In this document: positions 24,775 through 34,739 of the stretch, piece after piece | Position numbering within the stretch: the first letter of the stretch is position 1 | How the letters are laid out: every line of letters starts with the position of its first letter | From: Motacilla alba alba | Taxonomy: Eukaryota; Chordata; Aves; Passeriformes; Motacillidae | Direction: 5' to 3' | DNA: 64,000 bases | Assembly (NCBI RefSeq): GCF_015832195.1 | Contig: NC_052031.1 | Location: 7,627,850-7,691,849, forward strand | The notes under the pieces: model-generated | Told to the model about the DNA's origin: nothing | Database searches by the model: none | Seen by the model: the letters and a program-made list of their open reading frames with translations, nothing else | Program-made: the position numbers and the translations under genes

Positions 24775-25367
24775 CTGCTCCTCTGCTGGGTTTGGCCCCA
24801 AACCTTGCTCTTTTCTATGAAGATCCATAGAGTGAGCTGGGTCTAATGAATGAAAAGACGTGGGAGTTTTAGGAGAGGGAGGCTGTACACTCAGCAAGAC
24901 AGGCAAAGAGTTTACACAATGTTCATTTTTGAGCACACAGGCATCTGCCTGAGGCACCTGAATGGCTGCAGAAATTGTTTTCAGAAATTAATCATAATGG
25001 AGCCTGATGCTCTGGGTAAATGCACCGTGACTCATCCAGAGCTGAGCTACAGAGAGCCTGCACGGTGACTGTCGCTGTGCTGGGATAAAATAACTTCTCA
25101 AACACATGATGTATGTGACACTTGGATGTGCTCATCTAATTGCAATAACTGGCACGGAGGAGCTTGTTACAAAGGTTTTTGCATTAGCACACAAGTTTGA
25201 GGGTGTTTATTGCTTCCAGGACTGATGAAGATGGACAAAAGGCTCCCAGATGCCAAGAAAGCTGCTAAGAGCACTCAGCATTTTAAGCTTTCCCTGTCAT
25301 AGCTGCAAAATCATCTACCAGCACGTGCCCTGCTTTGCCTTACATAGATTATCACCCACAGGAGCAG

Positions 25368-25457
25368 CTTGATCTAGTGGGTGACATCCCTGCCCATGGC
25401 AGGGGGGCTGGAACTGGGCGATCTTTCCAACCCAAACCATTCTATGTTTCTATGATT
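25368..25457 (+). mobile_element. CR1 LINE 3' end fragment
   Basis: It holds the region ending cccatggcaggggggctgg, then the cgatctttccaacccaaacc block and the CR1 3' tail attctatgtttctatgatt. This is the sense orientation of the element. Only about 90 bp survive. Confidence 0.9.
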
Positions 25458-26176
25458 AGGAGTCAGGTGAATGTTGTGTGTTGCTCCTTCAGTCTCCTTA
25501 CAGCTGAAGCCCCAGAAATGGAGATGGAACTCTGCCCTGACATATAGGTCAGCCTTTGGGGTAGATGAGGCTGCTTGGTTACAGCATCACCTTGAAAATT
25601 GTATTTCTGTCACATGCTTGTGTAGGGCCAGCACAATTTCACACCAAGATACGTGAGATCAGCCTTCTCACACGATGAATTACACCTCTGACTTCTACTA
25701 AAATGACTTTATTACAATCTCTGACATTTAGTTGTGTGCTTTTTATTTGGAAAAACTGGGTTTTGAAAGTTTACAAAGGCTTGCTTTGGAGCAGAAAGTC
25801 AATACTGTTGTTAATACTGAGTTGCAGTCATTTGCTGCCATTGCATGTGTCAGTGCTATCAGCAGTGTCAGCTCAATTCATTTTTGCTACCAACCACAGC
25901 AATAATAAGGTGATAAAATATGTCCTATCTACAAAAATTCCTGTTTATCAAACACATGAGACTTTCAAAGCATTTTAATGTTGGCTCAGGATGGCTCCCA
26001 TCGGTGTCCCTGGTATTGTTTTCTTTGAAGCTTTTGAAGAGTGATTGATTCAGGAGAAGCAGAAAGACCTTTGAGAGACCATTGAAAATGCAGTGTTTTA
26101 ATCACAAAACTTCCATCAAGATCAGGCAGGCCAATAGAAAATATGAGCCCTGTTTCCTTCCAGAGAACAGTATCTT

Positions 26177-26237
26177 AAAATCATAAAATGATTTGGGTTG
26201 GAAGGGACCTTTAAAGGTCGTCTGGTCAAACTGTGTG
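26177..26237 (-). mobile_element. CR1 LINE 3' end fragment
   Basis: The + strand shows the reverse-complement CR1 tail (aatcataaaatgatttggg) followed by ttggaagggacctttaaagg. About 60 bp remain. Confidence 0.88.
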
Positions 26238-27116
26238 AAAGCCTTGTGAAGTTTTGATTTTTCTCCTTGAAAAGTAAGATGTTTCTGGTAGGGTAGGTGG
26301 AAGAGGGAGTTCTCCTCACTACACTGTGGGCTAGTGGCCTCTGACACTTTGGTGATAGAACAAGGGACAAATGGTGACTGGGGAAGCATAGGGACCCCTT
26401 GGTCAGAAATGCAGCACTGCGTGGAGGCTGCTCTGCTTTCTGCTCCTTCCTAGAGCCAAGAGTGCATCTGCAGAGCCCTTGCCAGCCTAGAGTGGATGTG
26501 CTCAGCCTCAATACACCTGGCACCATTACTGAGATGAGTAAAAAGTTACACCAAGAGCTGTTCTCCTCTGCAGAAAGCAATTTAGTCCATGTCACTCCTC
26601 CTAACTTAGTTCACACTCCAAATCAACACAGGCAGAACATGCAGATTTTAGCTTTCTGATAGTTTACACTTTTCAGATTGCTAACCCTAACCCCCTCCCT
26701 CAAATGGCACGTCCTCTTTGGACATAACCATGTCACCATGGGTCCCTGAGAGTCCTCTAACAAGGCTCGATTTTGCAAGCAGAGTCAAGAGAATCATCAT
26801 TACTCAAAACCCTCTTGCAACCCAACAGCAGACAAATAGGTTTGCTGGGAAAAGATGCCTGTGGATGAATGGCTGAGAAACCCTAATAGCAGCAGTAAAA
26901 GGCTCTCCTGCTGTCTGTCCCCAGTTGTCTTGGAAATATTTACCCTTGCTATTCCTTCTTACTCAAAACAAACATGCTAACTTGATTTAATGTAGTGATC
27001 ATCTCTTTTTATCCTATATGAATTCAAAAAACATGGCTATTGACTACTATATAACAACACAGAGTAATGGCAACCAAAATGCACTCAAAACAGGGTTTTT
27101 TCCACTCTCTCACACT

Positions 27117-27134
27117 GCCGCACGTTGGGCGGCA
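27117..27134 (-). other. Retroviral primer binding site, tRNA-Lys1,2 type
   Basis: Read on the minus strand this 18-mer matches the complement of the tRNA-Lys(CUU) 3' end at 16 of 18 positions, by comparison from memory. It follows the LTR terminus CTAGGACA after a 5-nt spacer. Both mismatches are G-to-C changes at positions 3 and 15. It fixes the orientation of the element. Confidence 0.7.
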
Positions 27135-27266
27135 AATTTTGTCCTAGTTTAGGGCAAATTTGGGAGAAAACCTGCAAAAGGAGGCCCCTCCAGAAAGCAA
27201 ACCCACACAGCCCCTCCCTCCAACCGGTTCGGGAAGGATTCCTCGAAGAGAAGTGGAAAGAACCTG

Positions 27267-27272
27267 TTTATT
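27267..27272 (-). terminator. LTR polyadenylation signal
   Basis: AATAAA on the minus strand within gttaaataaac, about 130 bp before the LTR 3' end. Confidence 0.65.
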
Positions 27273-27489
27273 TAACAGGCACAGCACCCCCCAGCACACA
27301 GAATGAACAATACCAGATGATAACACTCCTTCACCACTCTGAAAAGGATGACAAATTCAGAAAGTCTCTCTTGGGGGGGTGGTTGCTCTGTTGTCAGTCC
27401 CTCCGGTGCTGGAGATGGCTGCTACAAGCCACGAGGTGCAAGCTCTCGGTGTTTCCAGGTCCCAGTCCAGAGCAGGTTCGAGTAGTTCC

Positions 27490-27542
27490 AAAAAGGGAAG
27501 GAAAAAAAAGAAAAAAAAAAAGGGAAAAAGAAAAAAAAAAAA
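27490..27542. repeat. 53-bp A-rich polypurine tract inside the LTR
   Basis: An uninterrupted purine run on the + strand (T-rich on the LTR sense strand), followed by gcaaaagcaagagc-type repeats to about 27670. The length probably varies by slippage. Confidence 0.85.
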
Positions 27543-27840
27543 CAGTCCAGAGAAAAAAATTGGACTGCTTAGCTAAACTAGCTAATGAGCAGAAGCAAAA
27601 GCAAGAGCGAAGCAGGAGCAAGCAGAAGCCAGAGCAAGAGCAAAGCAAAAAGCCCAGCAAAAAGCAAAAGCCGCACTATGTACTCCCTGTCTCTGTGTCC
27701 CGCCAGCCGTGGGGGAGCGGGCTGCTAACAAAACCCAAAACAAAACATTCACTCTTCAGAGCCAGTCTTGAAGGCACAGAACATAATATCCAGCATAAAC
27801 AGAACACACAAATGGGGATACAAGCATCATAACATCACCC

Positions 27841-30800
27841 TAGGACAATATGATAGGGAGGAGAATCAATGAACTATACACTACATAACTGAAAATTACT
27901 ATTTTCCCCTTAGTTTAGAAAGCAAAAATAGGGCTGTCAAATCATGTGGCTATCTCAAAAGCAGACAACTTCCTCTCTTACAGCTGAGTTTCTTGTGATT
28001 CAGATTCAAGCAAGGCAGATTATGTCTCTTAACCTCTTTTCTCCAGGCCTGTGGATAGAAATGGTACAGAAGTGCATTGGGTCTTTTATGTCTAACCTTT
28101 GCACAGCTCATATTGAGTTGTATGTATTCAAGGAGCTGTTCTAGTGCCAAGCCAAGAGCAGGATTTACAGGAAAATTCACCTAAAGTCACAATAAGAGAA
28201 AGGATGAACAAAGAAATCACAAATGGAAGGCTTCAAGAGGTTTAAAGTGGATCCAAAGGATGAAGTTTGCTAGAAAAGCAAAATACAGGCACTCTAAACA
28301 TCTCTAGGGAGAAGAGGCAAAAATACAGCATTGAGGAGCAAAGGAGGGAAAGGGATAAATCCCAAATGTTCCATCTAGGAGTGGGTATTATGAAAAGGCT
28401 GTACTAGCTGATCCTGGCTTTTCTCTATCCAGGAAGCCTTGTTTCTTTGTTTTTCAGGTGTGGGTTTTTCAGGAGGCTACAGCTATGTGACAAAGTCTCA
28501 CAATTGCATCACACAGCCCAGCAACCCCTGTACAATGTCACTTCCTCTGTGCTGGGCTCTGGTTTGGAAGCAGGTGGGGCTGAGGGTAGGGCATAAACCA
28601 GTCAGACATGTACCAGTTAATGCACCCCAAAGCTGGAGGATGTGAACCTTGTTGAAAGAGGACACTCTCTAGACAGCAGAAAATTATTTAGAGGGGGCTT
28701 CACTGCACCATGTATAGGTGTCTATATCAGAACTACCTGTAAAATAAATGGAGAGAAAAGACATTCAACTCCTCCTCAAAGACATGATTAAAACAATGTC
28801 TGATGAAGACATTAAAACAATGTCTCATGAAGCTACCTTCACTTTCAGCTCTGGATGCTGTCAGATACCCTCCTCAGAAAAAGGTTTCTGATGTGTTTAT
28901 AACTTATATTTTAGGGGAGGGTGAATAGTACTCCCAGAGCCCTACAAGCTGTGGGTGAGAAAGTTAAATGAGGTGAATCCCAGCATTGGGTTCTTCCATG
29001 GGCTACAGGAGAAGCTGAGAGAGATCTCACTGCAAATGCCATCCATCTTTTACAGGGACTGCTTAGCCATCACATCAGCTTTCTCAGCTGGGTTCTCCAG
29101 ATTATTCTAGGATGAAGTCACGATGGTCCTTGAATGATTTGACAGTATAAGTGATGTCTAAGCAGGTCAGAGGCCTGGGCATAAACATTCTTTTAGTATT
29201 GTTGTGTGTCTTGGATTTCCAAAGAGATTGAAAACTTTGGAAGCCCAAAAGCAAGCACATCTGTAGGAGCAAGCACATATTTTAAGTTTTTTTTTTTAAC
29301 TGCACTCAGTAAAGCACCAGAATGACACAGTGTCTTGAAAGAGTGTTCTGTCCTGTCTCAGATAAAGTATTCCCTCATGGAAGGTACACAGATGACCAGG
29401 TTATATGGGAAAATATATGGTTCACAAGAAAAAGAAGTCAAAGCAGGACATACTGTGGTAGAGCTCACAGATGGATGTGCTAGCAAGCTAAAAGAATGGT
29501 GCCTTCTGTGGGAAAGCAGTTACTCTTGCAGAGCAGTTAGAAAATTTGACCACATGGAATGCAAACAATGTTAGAAGATGAGTCTCAGCAAAGAAACTCC
29601 ATGAAATTGCTTTATGATGGTTAGCTTTCCCAAAAGTTGCAGTGAAATGTGTGTGCAGGCAAGGTTTTTAAGGCAATTTCACCAGAAACAGGCAGAGCAG
29701 AAAAGGGTTAAGAGCTTCATTTACTGTGTGATGTATTCTCACGAAGGCACTGTCAGCCTACAGACCTGACTAATCCCCAGTGTGGTTACTAATTGCTGTC
29801 ATCCAAACAGGAGCTGGCAGCCATTTAATTTTCCCTTTCACTTGGTGTCATTAACATTAGTGACATATGGCTCTTTCCCTGCCCCAGCTCAGTGGCTACC
29901 AGGGAAACCTATGGCTTGAGCTTTATAAACATAAAAGTCCATGATTAACTTTCAGCATCTTGATGGTGTCAGGAAGAACTGTTTACAGATCTGGATCCTA
30001 AATGCCTGCAAGCTGTTGGGTTTTTTTTCTGGGCACAACTTATAATAGCAGTATAAAGGTACGCTTTTACATCTTCAACTTACACCAGGCTGATGCACTG
30101 GTATAAGTTGCACTGGTATAAAATTCAGAAAATAGGGGAGATGTAGCTCGAAACACATTACAATATAAATTATTTCTTGCTACTTTTCTTTTTTTCTTTC
30201 TTTTTCTTTTGTAGTTTCATGTAGTTGAGCTGGGCAACTGTTTATAAGTGAGATTCCATAAATCCTCTGAATTACTTCTGTATTTTTTCACTTGACTCAA
30301 AATATTGGGTCAAGATTTCAGATACAGATCTCAAAACTGTTCCACTCCCTGCTATCCATTCGTACTAGATTTAAAACTCCTTTATCTCTGCTACCTTATA
30401 TATAGGTGCTACTCTTTTTTTTATATGAAAGTTACACAATATGTCTCAAATCCCACACTGCTTTCCTCCTCTAATGAGCCTATCTAAGCTCATTAATTTT
30501 TTAAACAGTATTCTTTTTATTTTCTGCTGGCCACCTGATTATTATGCACTGCAGCATTTTTGCCATCCTGCTTTCAGGTAAGATCTTCAGGATTTAGTAT
30601 CACAGGCATTTCAGATCCTCTTCAAATAGCACAGCAACCACAGTGATGATATTGCTTTTAAAGGTTGAGTAATTTCTGGACCTTGTGCCATTTGGAAACA
30701 TAGAGTAAGACAAAAAAAAAAAAAATCTCAGATTGTAGTGATTTTTCTTGCTAGGAAGACAGCAAGTCCCACAGAGAAAAGCTTTGGTAACATACAGCAA

Positions 30801-32639
30801 GTCCTGAAGAAGAGTATGTAGCATTTTATTTGTAAATTGACTTAGCCCTACTCTGAGTTTGAAGGTTAAATAATTTAGTGATGCAAAAGGGTGACAGAAC
30901 AGCTGACAAAGCACACTCTGGTACTCCCTTTCCTCTGCTGTATGGAAGTTCTGCTCACCTGAACTGACTCTGCTGGCCCTGATTCCTCCTGGAGGGTCCC
31001 TGGGAATCAGCACAGGGACTGCAGAGAGCAATTCTGCCAGCAGCCCCCCAGACCTGCTTCCCACTCTGAACTCTTTCTCAGGGTCAGCACCTGCAGCAAG
31101 GAGTGCACTTTTGTGCAAGCTGACCTTGTGTTTCAGCACATGCCCCAGTTGAGATGGCCGTGACACACAGAGTATCGCTGTACAACTTCAGAAGGCTTTA
31201 AGCACCAGCCCATAGAGAGTAACACCGTGCCACTTCAGAAAGCTTCAAACCCCTGCTCTTTATTGCTCTTCAGTCCATCCTTTTACACCCCTCATGTTCG
31301 TGCATTGCACTGTGTGCCCTCTGTTCCCTTGGTGGCTGCTCAGTGCCCCTGGGCACTCCCTGGCTCATCACCTTCAGTGCTGCTCAGCTGCTTCTCACAG
31401 CTGTACCCACTGGGGATGAGGCTCTGCCACAGCCCCACTCCCAAGCACCACAAACTGTGTGCCCACACCCTTGTACCCATTTTCCTTGTGTGAAAGGCAT
31501 GCTATAGCCAAACAATATATTTTTCCCATATACTTTCAGAGTGAGTCCCTTGCTGCATTCCTGGGAGTGCCAGCAGTTTTGTATGTTTTATTTTACCAAA
31601 GGTGAAGAGAAATGCTGCTCTAGCTGAAATCAGTGCTCTTCAGTTACTGGATTTTATCCTGCAGTTAAGGTGAGCGACAAATCCTTGGGAGCAACCTTGT
31701 GACCTACCCAGTGCAGAAGCACAAAACATAAAGCAGCAGCAGGGTTTCTATCCTGTTTTCCACTTCTTCTGGAAAGATAATTTGATTTTTTTCATGTAAC
31801 TGATTACACAAGGTGCTTTGTTTGGCACCCTGGTGAGCAATGGGGCCTTTGATGGAAGCTCCATAACCCACTTTCCTTCCTCCAGCTGGAGCTAAAATCA
31901 GAGCAAGGCTCTATACAAGAACAAAGGGAAATTGCAAACCTGTCTCCGTTAGGAGAGCATCACAGAGCTCCTTTTCTGACTGCTCCAGCAAGGGTCTCAA
32001 GTGACATAAAATGAGCAAATTGAACCATTTTTGTATTAGCATACAGTCACAGCAATGACACCAGCCAGGGGTGGACAGAGGGCTTGCATGATGCAAAGAT
32101 CTGACTCTGCCCTTATACCTGCATCTCTTTTCATGAGGTGAGTAAAAGCTGAGTCAAGCCTGAATCACGGTGAGCAGGAACTGCAGTAAAGTTACCGAAA
32201 AAAGTCACTCCATGAATTGAAAGAAAAATAATTTTTAAAAAAGGGGCTATGTATTGGAGTCTGAAAAGTAGATCAATAAGGACAGGAACATCTTGTGCTA
32301 GCCATGGGAAGCTCTGTGCTGGGGTTTGCTGGTTAGATAAGAGGAGGCAAAAAGGAAGACCCAGGAGGGAGCAGGAAAGTGAGCAGGGCCAACCCCTGAG
32401 ATGTCAGGGAGGCAGAGGATGATCGGTGCCTGAGGCAGTCACACTTCATTAGGAATGAGTAGTTGGACATTGCTGGGGAACAGGAGACAAAATTCGGAAT
32501 GAAAGGCAACCACCGAGGGAGAAACGTACATAGTTCTGGAGGATAAGAATAATTTGGGTCAGGCCACGAATAATCTGCTTTCCCATCTCACTGGGCAGGT
32601 CGCTGCCCTGCTCTGGCCATGAGCTGGGCGGTCCAGCGC
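27841..32639. other. Unannotated non-coding DNA upstream of the CpG island
   Basis: No gene was identified. Small duplications occur at 28781-28831 and 30096-30125, and a pyrimidine tract at 30183-30211. The 188-codon minus-strand open frame at 30600-31166 is the longest outside the island and LTRs, but it has no recognisable domain. It is treated here as chance. The last few hundred bases may include distal promoter sequence. Confidence 0.55.
28781..28831. repeat. Two-copy tandem duplication, 27/24 bp
   Basis: gacat(gat)taaaacaatgtct followed by gatgaa or catgaa is repeated at 28781 and 28808, the second copy lacking three bases. Confidence 0.8.
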
Positions 32640-33022
32640 ACATCCAGCCTGGTGGGATCCCGCCTCGCCTGGGGGACAGGGGGCATCCTTGGCGGTCCGA
32701 GGAGCAGGGAGGTGGGCGCAGGCACCCCGCGGGCCTGGCGCTGCCATGGACAAGGACAGGGGTGCCAGCACTCAGGCGGGAGACGGCGGGGGATGCAGGC
32801 CAGCATCCCACGGCAGGGCTGGGGAAGGGGGCATTCCATCTCACAGCCTATCGAAAGCACAGGTTCCAGGGGGCTGCTGCCGTGCTCCCCAGTAGGGCCC
32901 GGGCTGCCGGCGGTGCCTGCGGGTTTCGCCCCCGCCGCGGAGGTTTTGGGGCTGGTGAGACGCAGCCGGAGGATGCTCCGCGCTCCCATCGCCACGCCAG
33001 GGCTGGACCAGCCTCGGCAGCG

Positions 33023-33033
33023 TGCGCCTGCGC
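33023..33033 (+). promoter_or_regulatory. NRF1-like binding site
   Basis: tgcgcctgcgc resembles the NRF1 consensus (GCGCNTGCGC form). NRF1 sites are common close to CpG-island start sites. Binding is inferred. Confidence 0.45.
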
Positions 33034-33056
33034 TGCCAGCCTTCCTCCCCCTCCCG

Positions 33057-33082
33057 CTCCTCCTCCTCCTCCTCCTCCCCCC
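33057..33082 (+). repeat. (CTC)7 pyrimidine tract
   Basis: Seven CTC units followed by a C run. It is perfectly complementary over 24 bp to the (GAG)n tract at 33297-33320. It probably lies in the 5' UTR or core promoter. Confidence 0.9.
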
Positions 33083-33296
33083 GCTGCCGGCCCCTCCTCC
33101 CGGCTCTGGCGGTGCCGGCGGGCGGCCGGCGGGGCCGCTGTGTCCGGGAGCGCCGGGGTTATGCCCGGCTGCCGGCGGGGCGCAGGGCCAGGGGCAGCCC
33201 GCGGCCGGGGCTCGCAGGTGTCCGGCAGGAGCAGGGGGCGCTGATCCCCAGCAGCACCCCCCGCCCCCGGGAAGGGGTGTGCGGGCGCTCCGCGGC

Positions 33297-33319
33297 GGGG
33301 GAGGAGGAGGAGGAGGAGG
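33297..33319 (+). repeat. G-run plus (GAG)6 tract abutting the start codon
   Basis: Four Gs followed by six GAG units and a final G lead directly into the ATG at 33320. The tract places A at position -3 of the start codon, a favourable context, and it complements 33058-33081. Confidence 0.92.
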
Positions 33320-33448
33320 ATGCTGCTGCTGAGGATGCTGAGGATGCGGCGGGCCGGAGCGGAGCGGGGGTACCCGGGTATCGCCTGGCTGTGCTGCTGG
33401 CTGCTGGGCTGGCAGGCGGCCGCCCTGCAGCTGCCGCCCTGCGAAGAG
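33320..33448 (+). CDS. First coding exon of an unrecognised secreted or membrane protein (partial)
   Basis: An ATG at 33320 opens a frame of 43 codons that ends at a strong splice donor, GAG|GTGAGA (GT at 33449-33450), in phase 0. If unspliced, the frame would stop at about 33490. The peptide has a basic N-terminal part (RMLRMRRAGAER), then a hydrophobic core at residues 21-31 (IAWLCCWLLGW). An AAA-type signal peptidase site follows at about residues 33-35, and the mature start would be LQLPPCEE. This is a textbook signal peptide followed by a cysteine that may open a disulfide-rich ectodomain. In-frame ATGs at codons 1, 6 and 9 all have A at -3, so the true start could be 33320, 33335 or 33344. 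The CpG island, donor site and signal peptide together make a genuine first exon likely. The gene is not recognised, and no later exon was found in the window, implying a first intron over 30 kb long. Confidence 0.72.
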
Positions 33449-34673
33449 GTGAGATTTTCCTCCTCCTCTTTGGGTTTTCCTCATCCGTAAGGGCGGGTGG
33501 GGGGTACGCACCGGCTCGGGAGGAGGGTGGTATCCCAGCAAGGGGGTGTTGCTGGCTCCCCAGAGCTGTCCGGGGGATGGGAGCGGGGTCAGACCCGCGG
33601 GGAAGGGCGCTCCGCCGCGGTGCGGGGGGCGGCTCTGGGGCGGCCGAGCCCCTCCGCATCACCAGCAGAGCGGCTCCTCGGCCGTCGGTCGCGATCCGCT
33701 CCCCGCACTCCCCTTGTCCCCCGTGGCGATCGCTGCTGCCTCCAGTGCATGGAAATAGTAGAGTCCCCCCTCCAAAGGAAGGGGGCTCGGCCGGCCTCGC
33801 TGGTTTTCTAAACACCGCGTTGAATCGGCGCAAAGGTGCAGAGTAAGGGAGGGATGGTGTGTGAAGCTGTCCCGCCCGCCCGATGTCAGCTCGGTGTGTG
33901 CGGGGCTGAGCCGTGTGTGTGGCATGGGGAGAGAAACTTTCTGGCTCTCTGCTGCTGTAGGAACCCGAACCTGGAGGGAGTCGGTGTGTTCGGAGCAGGG
34001 ACGCTCCGCACGGCTGTGCGGGATGCGAGGCTGAGGCGGCCGGACAGGGATGCGCAGCCCCGGGTGGCCCCTGAGGTTTTCCGGGGAAGGGACCTGGGCT
34101 TTATGAAGCTATTTTCCAGGATTTCCAGCCTTACTCCTACATGCAGGGACATCCTCTCTGCTGCTGTTAAAGAGCAAGTGTTTTAAACCAGCAGTAGAGG
34201 TGAGGAGGCTGGGTATCACCATCCCAAACTGGTCTAGGTGGCCGGAGCTCTGCTCAGGCAAGCAGAAACCTGTAAGTGCATTAACAACGGTCAGTCCCCT
34301 TCCTTCTAACCCCCCTCCTATCCGAGGATGCTCTGGGACCACAGCTTCCCCACTTTACCTCTTGCAGTTGCACCGTTTAGTAAGAATTTGTACATTCTCA
34401 GAGCGGGCTGGGGGTGGGAAACTGCAGCCAGAAGGGAGCACTGCTGGTGATGGGTCCTTGGAGGCTATTGCAGTGTGGGACCTCCTCGGCTGGGGGTGCA
34501 GAAAACCATGTCCTCTTCCTGTGATGAAAGAGATAATTTCTGTCCTGGGGAATATTCTCTCTTTGCCTATGAAATTTCCTTGTTGTCTTCCAAGCAGCAG
34601 AGCTCAGTGCTAGTCTAGCGTGGGAAATCTTGCAGTAGGGAGAGGTGATGTCTGGCAAATCAGTGTCTGTTTT

Positions 34674-34739
34674 GGGCATGTTTCTCCTAAATGTTGATCA
34701 TTCTCAGGGCATGTTTTTCCTAAATGTTAGTCATTCTCA
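34674..34739. repeat. Two-copy tandem duplication, 33-bp unit
   Basis: gggcatgtttctcctaaatg and its near copy recur at 34674 and 34707 at exactly 33-bp spacing, with a few substitutions. Confidence 0.9.

Larger units (their letters stand above)
24781..27109. other. Unannotated non-coding DNA with two CR1 pieces
   Basis: Apart from the CR1 fragments at 25368 and 26177, nothing recognisable was found. A two-unit telomere-like CCCTAA motif near 26682 is too short to be meaningful. Open frames up to 157 codons on the minus strand (26122-26595) overlap a CR1 piece and show no domain. Confidence 0.6.
27117..27834 (-). mobile_element. Minus-strand ERV LTR joined to a primer binding site, no internal region
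   Basis: On the minus strand the LTR starts TGTTATGATG (27834) and ends CTAGGACA (27140). It carries AATAAA (27272-27267) about 130 bp before its 3' end. A T-rich tract (27542-27490) and TTGCTCT-like repeats (about 27670-27580) lie upstream of it. Five bases after the LTR end comes an 18-bp tRNA-Lys-type PBS (27134-27117), the structure of a class II 5' LTR and leader. No gag, pol or env follows. The open frame 27125-27832 runs antisense through this LTR and is not a gene. The outer edges are bordered by TCACAC (27110-27115) and TCACCC (27835-27840), a 5/6 match. A truncated provirus and an integrated strong-stop product are both possible. Confidence 0.75.
32640..34080 (+). promoter_or_regulatory. 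CpG island promoter
   Basis: CG dinucleotides are rare across the window but dense here, most strongly from about 32880 to 33850. No TATA box is evident. An NRF1-like site (tgcgcctgcgc, 33023-33033) and a GC box/SP1-like site (ccgccccc, about 33261-33268) lie upstream of the start codon. The island spans the first coding exon at 33320-33448 and the beginning of the intron, the usual arrangement of a vertebrate CpG-island promoter. Long open frames on both strands within it (up to 317 codons on the minus strand) result from the scarcity of AT-rich stop codons and are not regarded as genes. The exact transcription start cannot be placed from sequence. Confidence 0.9.

Noticed and set aside
26122..26595. 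157-codon minus-strand open frame
   Set aside because: It overlaps a CR1 fragment at 26177-26237 and has no recognisable domain.
26680..26692. Telomere-like CCCTAA words
   Set aside because: Only two units are present, which is expected by chance in 64 kb.
27125..27832. 235-codon lysine/glutamine-rich open frame
   Set aside because: It coincides almost exactly with an LTR read antisense. The lysine-rich part is the A-rich tract and the QKQ/EQ part is a gca-type repeat of the LTR.
32588..33833. Long open frames on both strands in the CpG island (up to 317 codons on the minus strand, 274 on the plus)
   Set aside because: They are proline/arginine/glycine/alanine-rich low-complexity translations of GC-rich DNA in several frames at once, and they overlap the better supported exon 33320-33448.
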